64,000 nucleotides of DNA, taken from positions 372,001 through 436,000 of the forward strand of contig NZ_RBAM01000005.1 in assembly GCF_003626645.1 (NCBI RefSeq). Reading direction: 5' to 3'. Source of the DNA: Streptomyces klenkii. GTDB lineage: Bacteria > Actinomycetota > Actinomycetes > Streptomycetales > Streptomycetaceae. Position 1 is the stretch's first letter, and the number at the start of each line of letters is the position of its first letter. The notes under the pieces were generated by a model, which had not been told where the DNA came from, did no database searches, and saw only the letters and a program-made list of their open reading frames with translations. A program made the translations under genes and the position numbers. This document shows positions 32,137 through 42,231 of this stretch, piece by piece.

Positions 32137-34013
32137 TCCCCGTCGTCCTCGCCATCGATGAAGTCGCGGGCATAGCGGCCCCAGTCCTGCCGCGCATCTG
32201 CGATCTTCTCGCGCTTCCGGTCATTGGGGATCTCGTCTTCCATGCGAGCCCATGAGAAGAGGAGGAGCTTGAAAGTATCGGCCGCCCGGTCGAGGCGGTG
32301 CCTCAGTTCGTCGGGGGTGGCATCTTCCGGAACCTCTTCGAGTACGGCCAGCAGGTGAGCGTGCAGCGGGTGCTTTTCGTTGAAGATTACTTGGAGCATG
32401 CCTGCCATAAGGTCGACGCTGAAGAAAGCGTGCGAGTCCTGGTAGCTGGAAATCCAACGCACCCGCCAGTCATTCTCCAGAGCCTCATTGACCAGGGACT
32501 CTGCAGTATCCTCATCAAGGTGGTGGCGCTGGGTCAAGGCGTTGAACTGTTCCTGCCGCTTGTCTTCGGGGCTCGCGCCTTCTGCCAGATCATCGGTCTT
32601 GCCTGTGTGCCCGTCTTCGCTGCGCCGCTTGACAGCGTCTGTGGCCTTAGCGTTGACGTCGTCATGGCGTTTCTTCGTCTTGCGGTTACCCACAGTCTGC
32701 TGACGCAGCTGCCGCCGAATCGCGGGAAGCAGCTTGGTCTCGAGGTAGAGGGCAAGGTCGATGAGCTCCAGACGGGGATCGCCGAGATCAGCGAGGCGAT
32801 CCTTGAACGCCTTGAACGTCTCGTCTGCTTCCGCTTCCGACTTCCAGTCGAAGTGAGCGAGCGAGGAAAAGATCGTCGCAGTCTGCTTGTTGTTGGTAAC
32901 GCCGAAAACGTCATCGAGGGCGGGAGGGAAATCGATCTCGATACCCCACCAGCGTTCCACAGGGTCGTACCCAATGGCCCAGGAGGAATCCAGGTCGAGT
33001 TCACGGCCTTGCCGGATGAGAGAGATACCGATGTTGTGGCGGGCATGCTTGCCCCATAGCTGGGAACCGGCATCCTTGGTCGCCTTCGCGCTCTCCGGCC
33101 AGGGACGGTCCTCGACGTCGGGGCGACGCGCCTCAGGACGCGCGATGGAGGCAGTCACCTTGATTCTGTGTTGCTGACCGTCAACGGTGATGGGGAAGTA
33201 CGCGACACCGGGCTCATCTTCCGAGCCCATGTTGAAGGGCTCGAACATGGGCTGTTCGTCAAATGGCTCCGGAGTCTGAGACGAGGCCATCAGATACAGC
33301 GGGTCGTTGGGGGCGGCGTAGTACTGACCTTCGATCACGGCACCATCGCGAACCGGCGCCATTCTGATGTCGACAGAGCCGGCATCGAGGTAGTGTCGGT
33401 AGACGCGTCCGATGATGTCCGACGTGTTGCGCAAGGTGGCAGCGGCACCGTGCCAGTTGACGCGGTCAAGGTCGCTCCACACCACGAGCGTTCCACTGCT
33501 GCCCAGGCCATCGCTGAGATCGCGCCAGTACTCGGGGAGCGGGTCGAGTTCCGGTGCGGGGACGTCGTCCCGACCGTTGTTGATCTCGGCGAGGTCGAGA
33601 TAGGTATACATGGCGTTACCAGGCCCGTTGGTCCAGGACCACACTTCGAGCTTGGTGCACTGGGACATGCTGGAGTTGGGCAAGCCCATCCCGAAACGAC
33701 CGATTCGTTTACGGTCGTCGCCGCGGCCATCACCGAACTTCAGGGCCCGGCGCAGGGCTTCAGCGTCCATTCCGTCACCATTGTCGAGTACAGCGATGGT
33801 CTCGACGCGATGGCTGGTACGACTGGCTACCTGTACCGGGCTCTCGCAGGCGAAGACCTCTACGAGCTTGGCGTTGGCATCGATGCTGTTGTCGATGAGC
33901 TCGGCGAGCGCGTACGCCGTGTTCTTGTAGCCGCTGTCGCGCATAGCCTTCACGGTCAGCGAAGGGCTGACGATCCGGTAGCTGTTGCCTTCGCTGGTCA
34001 CGCGGTCTCCCAT
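32133..34013 (-). CDS. GHKL-type ATPase (SspG-like by position)
   Basis: A 626-residue ATPase with an HSP90/MutL/MORC-like fold at the N-terminus: N-box ALAELIDNSIDANAK near 40, VLDNGDGMDAEAL near 75 and GRFGMGLPNSSM near 105. The rest is a long helical region with charged segments, including a Lys/Arg/Asp-rich stretch around 450-490. It is coupled to its neighbours by short overlaps on both sides. Two starts are plausible: ATG 34013 (GGAAG upstream) or GTG 34001 (GGGAG upstream, GTGA overlap with the helicase stop). It is likely the ATP-driven clamp or sensor of the restriction trio. Confidence 0.8.
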   Translation of the reverse strand: MGDRVTSEGNSYRIVSPSLTVKAMRDSGYKNTAYALAELIDNSIDANAKLVEVFACESPVQVASRTSHRVETIAVLDNGDGMDAEALRRALKFGDGRGDDRKRIGRFGMGLPNSSMSQCTKLEVWSWTNGPGNAMYTYLDLAEINNGRDDVPAPELDPLPEYWRDLSDGLGSSGTLVVWSDLDRVNWHGAAATLRNTSDIIGRVYRHYLDAGSVDIRMAPVRDGAVIEGQYYAAPNDPLYLMASSQTPEPFDEQPMFEPFNMGSEDEPGVAYFPITVDGQQHRIKVTASIARPEARRPDVEDRPWPESAKATKDAGSQLWGKHARHNIGISLIRQGRELDLDSSWAIGYDPVERWWGIEIDFPPALDDVFGVTNNKQTATIFSSLAHFDWKSEAEADETFKAFKDRLADLGDPRLELIDLALYLETKLLPAIRRQLRQQTVGNRKTKKRHDDVNAKATDAVKRRSEDGHTGKTDDLAEGASPEDKRQEQFNALTQRHHLDEDTAESLVNEALENDWRVRWISSYQDSHAFFSVDLMAGMLQVIFNEKHPLHAHLLAVLEEVPEDATPDELRHRLDRAADTFKLLLFSWARMEDEIPNDRKREKIADARQDWGRYARDFIDGEDDGE

Positions 34014-35626
34014 ACGTCTTCCCAGTTGATGAATGCCTCGGCCACATCGCCGAATCCGGGCAGCTCCGGGTCGACGACTGTGACGATCTCGCAGGTGGCG
34101 GTTCCGCCGGCCTTCGGGCCGCGGATGACTCGGCCGACCATCTGGCTATAGAGCACAAGGGACTTGGTCGGTCGGGCAATGACGGCAGCGCTAGCCGCCG
34201 GTGCATCGAAGCCTGTCGTCAACACCCCGTAATTGACCAGGATCATTGAACGACGAGCAGCGCTCTTGAAGCGGGTGATGGCTTGGCTACGGTGCCGGGC
34301 GGACGACTCGCCGGTGACGAACTCGGCATCGAGGCCGACGGCGGAGAGCACGGCGGCGATCAAGCGACAGTGGTCGACCGATGCGGCGAACACCAGAATC
34401 CTGCGGTGCTTGCGTTCCAGTAGATCCATGATGGTCTGGACAACCTTGAGGTTCCACTGCTCGTCTCGGGCCAGCTCCTCGATGATCCTCGCCGGGATGT
34501 CGAAGGAGTTGGCTAGCAGGCGTTGGTCCCCTGCCGACAGGCGCAGACCCGCCTCTGATGCCACCGTCCGCATGGTGGGCCTAGACAGATAGCCCTGTTC
34601 AATGAGCGCCGTCACCGGGTTGCTGTAGCCCTCGATCTTCAGCATGACCTTCTGGCGCGAGAAGAAGTCGGACAGTCGCTCATCCTGGGCAATGTCCGCC
34701 CATGTACGCCCTGGCGTGGCTGTGAGCCCCAGCAGACTCGCGTCCGGGCGGATGGTCAGCGCGTCCACGACCCGCTGGAAGGTAGGCGCGATGATCTGGT
34801 GCGCCTCGTCGAACACGGTCAGACTGCTGCGCGCGGCAAGGAGCCGCAGGAACTCCGGCCTGCTCTTAGCCGCCGAGACCGCCTTCTCCAGGCCGAGGAT
34901 GACCACACCATCCGTCACCCCTTCCAAGTCGGTCGGCGCATCGGCCCACATCCGGACCACGGCGACCGGCCGGTCGCCCAACTTCCCCCAGGCTCGCTCG
35001 AATTCAGCAGCAGCCTGTTCGAGGAGTTCCTGCCCGTGAGCCAGCCACACCACGAGAGTCGGCTCATGCTGCCGAAGGTGATCGCAGATCAGGTTCATCC
35101 CGGTGCGGGTCTTGCCGACGCCGGTGGGCAGATGGAGGACCACCCGCCGCGGGCCGTCGTAAAGGAGCTCCTTCACCCGAGCCGCCGCCGTGCGCTGATG
35201 CGGGAAAAGGGCGTACTCGGGCCCGCAACCCTGACGGAACAGCGGCGGCTCCGCCGGCGCCCGGTCGACGATGAACCCGAAGAACTCCAGCAGCTCCCGC
35301 CGTTGGTCGAGCGACCACTTCAGGGAGCTGAGGTAGATGAGCGGCTCAACGTCGGCCCTCTCAGAGCCCAGTCGCTGCGCCAGCTCCCGCTGCTTCACCT
35401 CGGGCAGCAGTGCGAGGAGCTCCTCACGCTCGGCCGCATCAACGACCAGCGACTCGGCATCGATGGCCACGGAGGCCACGGCCCGAAGCCGGTCATCTCC
35501 TGCCGCACCGCCGTCGATGAGGTCCAGCAAGGCGCACAGATCCTTGCCGAGCCGCTCGCGGATGTACGACATCGGGGCGGCATCCAGAACCGTCTGAAAC
35601 GCCATGCCGGGCGACCACGCCGTCAC
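33998..35626 (-). CDS. SF2 DEAD/DEAH-box helicase (SspF-like by position)
   Basis: A 542-residue RES/UvrB-like helicase. Motif I LPTGVGKTRTG near 167, motif II VFDEAHQ near 273, motif III LGLTATP near 300, and motif VI SQMVGRVIRGPKAGG near 495. The N-terminal 130 residues are helical and unassigned. It heads the minus-strand trio and probably unwinds or translocates DNA for the PLD nuclease. The start is taken as GTG 35626; ATG 35605 is an alternative. It is transcribed away from sspA across a shared 640-bp control region. Confidence 0.82.
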   Translation of the reverse strand: MTAWSPGMAFQTVLDAAPMSYIRERLGKDLCALLDLIDGGAAGDDRLRAVASVAIDAESLVVDAAEREELLALLPEVKQRELAQRLGSERADVEPLIYLSSLKWSLDQRRELLEFFGFIVDRAPAEPPLFRQGCGPEYALFPHQRTAAARVKELLYDGPRRVVLHLPTGVGKTRTGMNLICDHLRQHEPTLVVWLAHGQELLEQAAAEFERAWGKLGDRPVAVVRMWADAPTDLEGVTDGVVILGLEKAVSAAKSRPEFLRLLAARSSLTVFDEAHQIIAPTFQRVVDALTIRPDASLLGLTATPGRTWADIAQDERLSDFFSRQKVMLKIEGYSNPVTALIEQGYLSRPTMRTVASEAGLRLSAGDQRLLANSFDIPARIIEELARDEQWNLKVVQTIMDLLERKHRRILVFAASVDHCRLIAAVLSAVGLDAEFVTGESSARHRSQAITRFKSAARRSMILVNYGVLTTGFDAPAASAAVIARPTKSLVLYSQMVGRVIRGPKAGGTATCEIVTVVDPELPGFGDVAEAFINWEDVWETA

Positions 35627-35978
35627 GGGAACACCGTCCCGAGAACAGCCACCGTCGAGCAGCTCGACGCACGTACCTGATCAACCATCAACGTGAAGTG
35701 CCCCCACCTCAGTACAGCCGACGCCAAGCAGCACTCAGCGACGAATAGCCCCTGCGCAACAGTGTGCGATCACCCTAAACCCACCTACCGACAATAGGGT
35801 TCTCGTTCTGCGTACCAGCAGTTCAGCAGACGCTTTTCGGGCACACATGGATCGAATCACGCCAGGTTGACGCTTGATGGTTCCGCCCAACCGAGGGGAT
35901 CTCTCGATATAGAAAATATGTTCGATGTCGCTTGTTGCTGCCTCTGTCCGTCCACAGGGCAAACGACTGGCAGAATTC

Positions 35979-36026
35979 CACTCCTGGTGAAAGACGGGGT
36001 CACACGCTTCACGTCCACCAGGAGTG
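35979..36026. promoter_or_regulatory. dyad 1: candidate operator of the ssp region
   Basis: CACTCCTGGTG (35979-35989) and CACCAGGAGTG (36016-36026) are perfect reverse complements separated by 26 nt. The same arm sequence and the same 37-nt start-to-start spacing recur in dyad 2. Confidence 0.65.
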
Positions 36027-36172
36027 CCACCCGAAGAGCAGCCGGGAGGACCGATTCCTCGCAAGGTGCGAGCGGTGAGGCCACCCGGATCGACCCGCGA
36101 CGAGCGCACTCCGTAACCGGGCGCGGACAGTCGGTCGCGGCGAGCCCTGTCCCAGCGGTCTCAGGCGTTCGT

Positions 36173-36178
36173 TAGGAT
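36173..36178 (+). promoter_or_regulatory. candidate -10 element of sspA
   Basis: TAGGAT, 8 nt before dyad 2. A start site about 7 nt downstream would put dyad 2 on the first 48 transcribed bases. No convincing -35 hexamer. Confidence 0.35.
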
Positions 36179-36185
36179 CTCAGTG

Positions 36186-36233
36186 CACTCCTGGTGGGCG
36201 ATGAGCGCAGGCCGAGAGGATTCGCCAGGAGTG
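36186..36233. promoter_or_regulatory. dyad 2: candidate operator of sspA
   Basis: CACTCCTGGTG (36186-36196) and CGCCAGGAGTG (36223-36233), with one mismatch to a perfect dyad, again with a 26-nt spacer of unrelated sequence. It overlaps the expected transcription start of sspA. Confidence 0.65.
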
Positions 36234-36269
36234 ACTAGAGGAGCGCATAGCAGCCAATGGGGGCAGAAC

Positions 36270-37445
36270 ATGGCAGGTGACCCGCAAGGGGCAAGTGTGG
36301 TCTATCTCGACTACAACGCCACCGCACCACTGCGACCCGAGGCTCTTGAAGCGACCCTTGCCGCGCTGCATAGCGTCGGCAACGCCTCAAGCATGCACCA
36401 CCCCGGACGCGAGGCAGCCGCCCGAGTCGACGTAGCCCGGCGGCATCTAGCCGACCTGCTTAATTGCAGTCCGGGCGAGATCATCTTCACTTCCGGGGCT
36501 ACGGAAGCGAATAACCTGGCCCTGCGGGCTGGCTATGCGCGCGGCGGCATGCTGGTGACGACCGCCGCCGAGCATCTGGCCGTGATCGAGACGGCCCGTG
36601 CCGTCACTGCTGAGCAGCAGGACTCCCTCCTTGTCCTCCCGGTAGACAAGGACGGCGTCGTTGATCTCGAGCCTCTGGTTACTGCGCTGCGTGCCCGCCC
36701 GGTCGCTCTCGTCTCCCTCATGCTCGCGAACAACGAGACTGGAGTGCTGACCGACCTGGCGCCGGTATGCAAGGTGGCTCACGAGGCTGGCGCGCTGGTG
36801 CACACCGACGCCACACAGTATGTGGGGCGCCTCCCGCTGGACCTCCGTGCACTCGATGTCGATCTGCTTTCCCTCTCGGCTCATAAGTTCGGCGGTCCCC
36901 AAGGCATCGGAGCCCTCTTCGTCCGTCGAGGGGCGCCACTGCCGCACCGCCCCCTACTCGTGGGCGGCGGACACGAGCGTGGATGGCGGGCCGGAACTCT
37001 GAATGTGGCTGGAATCACTGGCCTCGGAGCCGCTGCTCGCGCCGCCCGGCAGGAGCTTGCCCATGAGGCGAACAGAATCGCTGCGCTGCGTGACGCCCTC
37101 GAGGAAGCGCTGATCGCCGAGGTCGCAGACTGCCGCATCAATGGGGCGCGCGCTCCTCGCCTCCCTGGGGTCTCCAGCGTCACGTTCCCCGGCCTGCCGG
37201 CAGATGCCGTCCTTGCGGCAATGCCGCACGTGGCCGCATCTGACGGGAGCGCGTGCTCCTCAGGAGCCCCGAGTCCAAGCCACGTGCTTCTCGCCATGGG
37301 GCACAGTCGCGACGACGCGGACTCCACGGTGCGTTTCTCTCTCGGCTACGCCACCACCGAACGCGACATCGAACGGGCCGCAACAGCGGCCGTGGACGCC
37401 GTACAGCATGTCCGGTCGGTCATGGCCGCGACGGTCGAGCCCTGA
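36270..37445 (+). CDS. sspA: cysteine desulfurase SspA (DndA/IscS-like)
   Basis: A PLP enzyme of 391 residues that takes sulfur from cysteine and passes it on as a persulfide for DNA phosphorothioation. It shows YLDYNATAPLRPEA at the start, FTSGATEANNLAL, the PLP Lys in LSAHKFGGPQG near 206, and the catalytic Cys loop GSACSSGAP near 327. Length is typical. ATG 36270 has a G-rich upstream sequence; in-frame ATGs further upstream fall inside dyad 2. It is the first gene of the plus-strand operon sspABCD. Confidence 0.88.
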   Translation: MAGDPQGASVVYLDYNATAPLRPEALEATLAALHSVGNASSMHHPGREAAARVDVARRHLADLLNCSPGEIIFTSGATEANNLALRAGYARGGMLVTTAAEHLAVIETARAVTAEQQDSLLVLPVDKDGVVDLEPLVTALRARPVALVSLMLANNETGVLTDLAPVCKVAHEAGALVHTDATQYVGRLPLDLRALDVDLLSLSAHKFGGPQGIGALFVRRGAPLPHRPLLVGGGHERGWRAGTLNVAGITGLGAAARAARQELAHEANRIAALRDALEEALIAEVADCRINGARAPRLPGVSSVTFPGLPADAVLAAMPHVAASDGSACSSGAPSPSHVLLAMGHSRDDADSTVRFSLGYATTERDIERAATAAVDAVQHVRSVMAATVEP

Positions 37446-37510
37446 CGAGCGTTATCCCCACATAAGCACGCTTCCCTCTCGTTCTTGTTCACCGAAAGGC
37501 TCCCCTTCCC

Positions 37511-38623
37511 ATGTCAGACAGCCGGCTTCCTGAAGCCGTAGAAACCTCCGGCTCCTTCGGGCGCCACGAGACCTTTGCCCCGCGCTTCGGCTGGCTGCAC
37601 AAGGCATACATGCAGGTCAAACACGACAGCGAGATCTTCCATCGTGAGGACGCCCCGGTCCTGCTCGGCGTGGGTAAGAACATGGTCAATTCCATGCGGT
37701 ACTGGTCGAAGGCGTTCAAGCTCACCCAAGAACACGCTCACGAGGATTCCTCCAAAAATGCCCGCGCGGCATCCCCGACCTGGCGTGCTCGGTGGCTGCT
37801 CGACGAGGAGGGAGCCGACCCCTACCTCGAGGACACGGGCAGCCTGTGGCTGCTGCACTGGTGGCTGCTGTCGAGCGGCTCAGGGGCCAAGTGCTGGGTG
37901 CCGAGCTGGTACGTGATCTTCAACCTGGCGGCGCGCTCGCGGCTCACCTCAGCAGAGATGACCAATGTCATCACGCGCAACATCCACGAGAACTTCGATG
38001 AGAAGTACTGGCCCGCAGGGGAGTCCATCTCCCGCGACGTGGAATGCATGATCAAGATGTATGCGCTGGACCAGGAATTCAACCCGCTGTCCCCCGGCAG
38101 CTTCGAAGATCTCCTCATGTCCCCGTTCCGTGAACTCGGTCTGCTGGAAGGCCAGGGCAAGGGCAGGGACCGTACCTGGCGCTTCACTAGCGGATCCCGC
38201 TCCAACCTGCCGGCACCCGTACTGGCCTATGCCTGCCTGGACTACGCCTCCCGATCCTCGGTGAACGCCGGCTCCATCTCCCTGGCCCGCCTCGCCGGGG
38301 ACCCGGGATCCCCGGGCCGAACCTTCCGTATGCGAGAGCCGGAACTGACCAAGGCCATCGAGTCTCTGGTCAGCGACCACCCGGACCTGCAGATCGTCGA
38401 GGCACTCGGCCAGCGGAGCCTTGCCTTCTCCAAGGCTCCACTGCCACTGGCCTGGGACGTCCTTGACGCGCATTACGGACACGTGCGCGACCGCGAGGGA
38501 TTCCCCACCCCGCAGGAATGGACCAAGAAGTACCCCGGCCTTGACGGCAACGCTCCCAAGCCGGCGCGCAAGAAGCAGCCCCAGCAGATCGAGGTGCTGG
38601 ACCTGATTGAGGAGAACTCGTAA
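37511..38623 (+). CDS. sspB: SspB (DUF4007 protein)
   Basis: A 370-residue protein with the DUF4007 signature FGRHETFAPRFGWLHKAY near residue 16-33. In single-strand phosphorothioation systems the protein at this position is the DNA-nicking component SspB. No standard nuclease motif is obvious to me, so the function comes from family and gene order. It follows sspA by 65 bp and precedes sspC by 2 bp. BREX type 4 loci also use a PAPS-reductase gene, but there is no pglZ or brxL here. Confidence 0.82.
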   Translation: MSDSRLPEAVETSGSFGRHETFAPRFGWLHKAYMQVKHDSEIFHREDAPVLLGVGKNMVNSMRYWSKAFKLTQEHAHEDSSKNARAASPTWRARWLLDEEGADPYLEDTGSLWLLHWWLLSSGSGAKCWVPSWYVIFNLAARSRLTSAEMTNVITRNIHENFDEKYWPAGESISRDVECMIKMYALDQEFNPLSPGSFEDLLMSPFRELGLLEGQGKGRDRTWRFTSGSRSNLPAPVLAYACLDYASRSSVNAGSISLARLAGDPGSPGRTFRMREPELTKAIESLVSDHPDLQIVEALGQRSLAFSKAPLPLAWDVLDAHYGHVRDREGFPTPQEWTKKYPGLDGNAPKPARKKQPQQIEVLDLIEENS

Positions 38624-38625
38624 CC

Positions 38626-41600
38626 ATGGCGACGAACACCACCCGGCGTCCTCACCAGGCCGCTGCCACCCAGCTCCCCGCTGGTATCGCCTTGGTTGGC
38701 TCCGAGCTGCGCTCGACCAATCTTGAGCGCGACGTCCGCGAGAAGCATCTCAACAACCCCTACGTAGGCGTCCGCGCGCTCGACGTCCTTGATCGTGTCA
38801 CCAACGCGGTGGCCGACCTCCGCCGTACCCGTGCGTGGTCCTTCACCGGCCCGTACGGCTCCGGCAAGTCCACCCTTTCGAACCTCTTCGACGCCTTCCT
38901 CGGCCACGACGAAACCCGTCGCGCGGAGGCCGAAGCCGCGGTTAAGGCCACCAACCCCGGGCAGGCAGCCCGACTGTCTCGGGTACGGGACGAGCTCACC
39001 GACAAGGCGGGCTTCCTCGGCGCGGTTGCCACCGCTCGCCGTGAACCCCTCGCCGCCACCGTGCACCGCGCGCTGCAGACCGCGGTCGAACGGAAGTGGA
39101 AGAAGCGGGTCCCCAAAGAGGTCGCCCAGGCGCTGGCCGCGTGTGCCGAGCACGAGGTGCCGAGCACCCAGAACATCATCGACGCCGTCACCGTCCTGTG
39201 CGACCGGCACCCGCTCCTGCTGATCATCGACGAGTTCGGCAAGACGCTCGAATACCTCGCCGCCGACGGCGACTCGGGCAGTGCTGAGAGCGACGTGTTC
39301 CTGCTCCAGATGCTCGCGGAAAAAGGCGCCGGTCCTTCGGGCATGCGGCTGTTCATGTTCACGCTGCAGCACCTTGCGTTCACTGACTATGCGGCACGCT
39401 CCAGCGCCATCCAGACTCAGGAGTGGGCCAAGGTCCAGGGCCGCTTCGAAGACATCACCTTCGCGCCGAACATCGGCGACGCCGTCCATCTGATGCGCCG
39501 CCGCCTAGACCTGACGCGTGTCTCGGAACCGGGCCTCGATCTCATCCGCATGCAGGCCGATGCCGCAGCACACGCCTGGAACGACCACGCGTTGCGCGCC
39601 GTCGTGGACATCTCCCCGGAGATGTTTGCTGGCCTCTACCCGCTGCACCCGCTTACCGCTGTTGCGGCACCGCTGCTTGCCGCCCAGATCGGGCAGCACG
39701 ACCGAAGCCTTACCGGTTTCCTCGCCAGCGATGAGCCGAACACGGTCCGCCGCACCCTGGACACCTCATCGTCTGACACCCCTAAGCGGGCCAGCACCAT
39801 TCGCCTGCCGCAGCTGTACGACTACTTCTTCGCGTCCGGCCGCACCACAATCCTTGCCTCGATGAACGCCAGCCGTTGGCTCGAGGTAGACAACCGCCTC
39901 AACGAGGCCCACGGGCTGCCCGCCGAAGACCAGGAGGTCCTCAAGGCGATCGGCATTCTGAACCTCATCGATGCCGACGGCTTGCTGCGGGCCACGCCGT
40001 CCATGATCCAGTTCGCGCTGCATGACCCCGCCGACGCGCCCGATCCTGAGCGCTACGCGGCCCTGCAGGAGCGGCTGAACAAGCTCGTCGACGACGGCTT
40101 CATCGTCCACCGCGCCTACAGCAACGAATACCGAGTCTGGCAGGGCACTGACTTCGATATTGACGCGCGGGTCCGGGAGGTCGCCACCCGTATCGCCCCG
40201 GCCGACGTCATCGAATACTTCAGCCAGCACCTAGGGACCGTGCTGCCCGCAGCGGTTGTGGCTGGCGGTCACAGCCAGCGCACAGGCATGCTGCGTTACT
40301 TCTCCACCGCCGTCAGCCACAAAAGCGAGAAGCTCAACGGGCCCCAGGTCGTCCAGGACGCTGCCGACGGATTGATCATCTATCATCTCGGGTCACTGGA
40401 AACTCGACCTGTAGTGCAGTCGCCGTTGCCCGTACTCATCGGCACGACGAAGACCCCGGAAGCTGTCCTACAGGCCGGCATCGACCTCGTTGCCCTCGAG
40501 GAGCTCCTCGACGACGACACCATCGACCATGTCGCCACCCGCGAGATCGAAGAACGCGCCGCGTACATCTCGCAGACCATCGGCAGTCTGCTGGACGAGG
40601 CATTCAACCCTCTGAGCCCGCAGTCGAGCTGGTACCTGTGGCACAAGGGAACCGAGGTCCGCAGCGACGAAAGCGAGCCGATCGAGGCCCGCAGCTACGC
40701 CAACCTGGCCTCCCAGGCATGCGATCGCGTCTACCCTCAGACCCCGCACATCCGTAACGAGATGGTCGGGCGCCACCAACTCACCAGCAACGGTGCGCGC
40801 GCACGCCGAGAACTGCTCACCTCCATGCTGCAGCGCTCGGGTAGCCCCCTTCTCGGGTACGACAAAACCAAGTACACCCCCGAGCGGGCGATGTACCACG
40901 GCGTCCTGGAATACCTCGGCCTGCACCGGCCTGCCGGCGAGACCGACGCGAGCACCGACACCACCAGCATCCTCACCCATGGTCTGTCGCGCCCCAACCC
41001 CGAGAAGAATCCCAGCATCACTGCAGCCTGGGAAGCCCTCGAAGAAGCACTGACCAGTGCGAAGCAACCCACGCCGATCGTCGACATCTACCAGAAGCTC
41101 ATGGCACCCCCCTTCGGGGTCAAAGCAGGCGTCGTTCCCATCCTGATGGTCACCGCGCTCGTCCTGCGGGCTCAGGACATTGCCCTGTTCGAAGACGGTA
41201 ATTACTGCCAGCGGCTGACCCCGGAGATCATCGAGAGACTCAACGTTCCGTACCCGGACCGCTTCACGGTCAAGGCCGCACCAACCGGTCACGGACAACG
41301 CCTCCTCGTCATCAACGGCCTGGCCAAGGCGCTCGACGTGGACACGCCCCGCTCCCGTACAGCGCGCAACCCCGCACTGCTCGGGGTGACACGGTCCATT
41401 CTCGAACGCGTCATGGTCCTGGAGCCCTACGCCCAAAAGACTCGCCGGCTGAGCACCGAGGCACTCGCAATCCGCGAAGTACTCACTCAGGCCACCGACC
41501 CGGACGAGTTGGTCTTCACCTCCCTGCCCGCAGCGTTGGGCTTCGAGCCGATCGGGGCCACCGCCCCACGAGACGAAGCGACCGCCAAGGCGTACGTCAC

Positions 41601-42231
41601 CAGCCTGACAACAGCGCTCAACGAGCTCACCGGCGCCGGCGCCGCCCTGCGCCAGGAGGTCGTGGCCACAATTGGACGCGAGTTCCGCCTCCCCTCTGAA
41701 CTCTCCAGCCTGCGCACCGGTTTGACCGAAAGGCTGCAGGGCTTCGCCGATGCTCCGCTTGAGCTCAACCTGCAGGGCTTCGTCTCCCGCGTCCTCAACG
41801 AGAGCCTGCCGGATGAGGACTGGCTCGACCCGATCATCATCCGCCTGGCGAATAGGGCACTCGGAGACTGGAGTGACAAGGACGCCGCCTCGTTCCCCCG
41901 CCAGGTCAAGGAGGTGGCTCGCGCCCTCGACCGCGTCAGCCACCTGTACGAGGCACACGCGCTCACCAGCACCGTCAAGAAGGAATCCAAGCCCCGGCAG
42001 ATCGACACCCACCTGCTGACGCTCACCACCCCCCAGGGGACGGAAGAGCGCACCCTTATCCACGTGCCCAAGCAGTCCCGTCAGGTGACCAACGACCTCG
42101 TTGTCAGTGTCATCAGGCAAGCTGAGGAAGCACTGGGCCCCGACGGCGCACGCATCCTGCTCGCCGCCCTGGCCGAGCGCCTGGCCGCACAGGACACCGC
42201 CGCGGCCCCCCAGACGAAGGAGACGCTGTGA
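38626..42231 (+). CDS. sspC: SspC, large P-loop ATPase
   Basis: A 1201-residue protein. Walker A is FTGPYGSGKSTLSNLF near residue 76 and a Walker B-like LLIIDEFGKTLEYL lies near 200. The long C-terminal region has several helical domains, with a segment around 830-900 that resembles BrxC/PglY-type ATPases. In Ssp systems SspC energises sulfur insertion together with SspB and SspD. Start ATG is 2 bp after the sspB stop; its own stop overlaps the sspD GTG (GTGA), so expression is coupled. Confidence 0.85.
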   Translation: MATNTTRRPHQAAATQLPAGIALVGSELRSTNLERDVREKHLNNPYVGVRALDVLDRVTNAVADLRRTRAWSFTGPYGSGKSTLSNLFDAFLGHDETRRAEAEAAVKATNPGQAARLSRVRDELTDKAGFLGAVATARREPLAATVHRALQTAVERKWKKRVPKEVAQALAACAEHEVPSTQNIIDAVTVLCDRHPLLLIIDEFGKTLEYLAADGDSGSAESDVFLLQMLAEKGAGPSGMRLFMFTLQHLAFTDYAARSSAIQTQEWAKVQGRFEDITFAPNIGDAVHLMRRRLDLTRVSEPGLDLIRMQADAAAHAWNDHALRAVVDISPEMFAGLYPLHPLTAVAAPLLAAQIGQHDRSLTGFLASDEPNTVRRTLDTSSSDTPKRASTIRLPQLYDYFFASGRTTILASMNASRWLEVDNRLNEAHGLPAEDQEVLKAIGILNLIDADGLLRATPSMIQFALHDPADAPDPERYAALQERLNKLVDDGFIVHRAYSNEYRVWQGTDFDIDARVREVATRIAPADVIEYFSQHLGTVLPAAVVAGGHSQRTGMLRYFSTAVSHKSEKLNGPQVVQDAADGLIIYHLGSLETRPVVQSPLPVLIGTTKTPEAVLQAGIDLVALEELLDDDTIDHVATREIEERAAYISQTIGSLLDEAFNPLSPQSSWYLWHKGTEVRSDESEPIEARSYANLASQACDRVYPQTPHIRNEMVGRHQLTSNGARARRELLTSMLQRSGSPLLGYDKTKYTPERAMYHGVLEYLGLHRPAGETDASTDTTSILTHGLSRPNPEKNPSITAAWEALEEALTSAKQPTPIVDIYQKLMAPPFGVKAGVVPILMVTALVLRAQDIALFEDGNYCQRLTPEIIERLNVPYPDRFTVKAAPTGHGQRLLVINGLAKALDVDTPRSRTARNPALLGVTRSILERVMVLEPYAQKTRRLSTEALAIREVLTQATDPDELVFTSLPAALGFEPIGATAPRDEATAKAYVTSLTTALNELTGAGAALRQEVVATIGREFRLPSELSSLRTGLTERLQGFADAPLELNLQGFVSRVLNESLPDEDWLDPIIIRLANRALGDWSDKDAASFPRQVKEVARALDRVSHLYEAHALTSTVKKESKPRQIDTHLLTLTTPQGTEERTLIHVPKQSRQVTNDLVVSVIRQAEEALGPDGARILLAALAERLAAQDTAAAPQTKETL

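Larger units (their letters stand above)
35627..36269. other. divergent control region between the two defence operons
   Basis: A 643-bp gap with no credible gene. It holds two matched dyads (separate entries), an AT-rich island around 35905-35925 that may contain the minus-strand promoter, and a candidate -10 hexamer for sspA at 36173. Confidence 0.7.

Noticed and set aside
27849..35626. DISARM system (5mC methylase plus helicase plus PLD)
   Set aside because: No DUF1998 (DrmB) gene is present, the methylase belongs to the conjugative backbone in a separate operon, and the trio carries a GHKL ATPase as in SspFGH.
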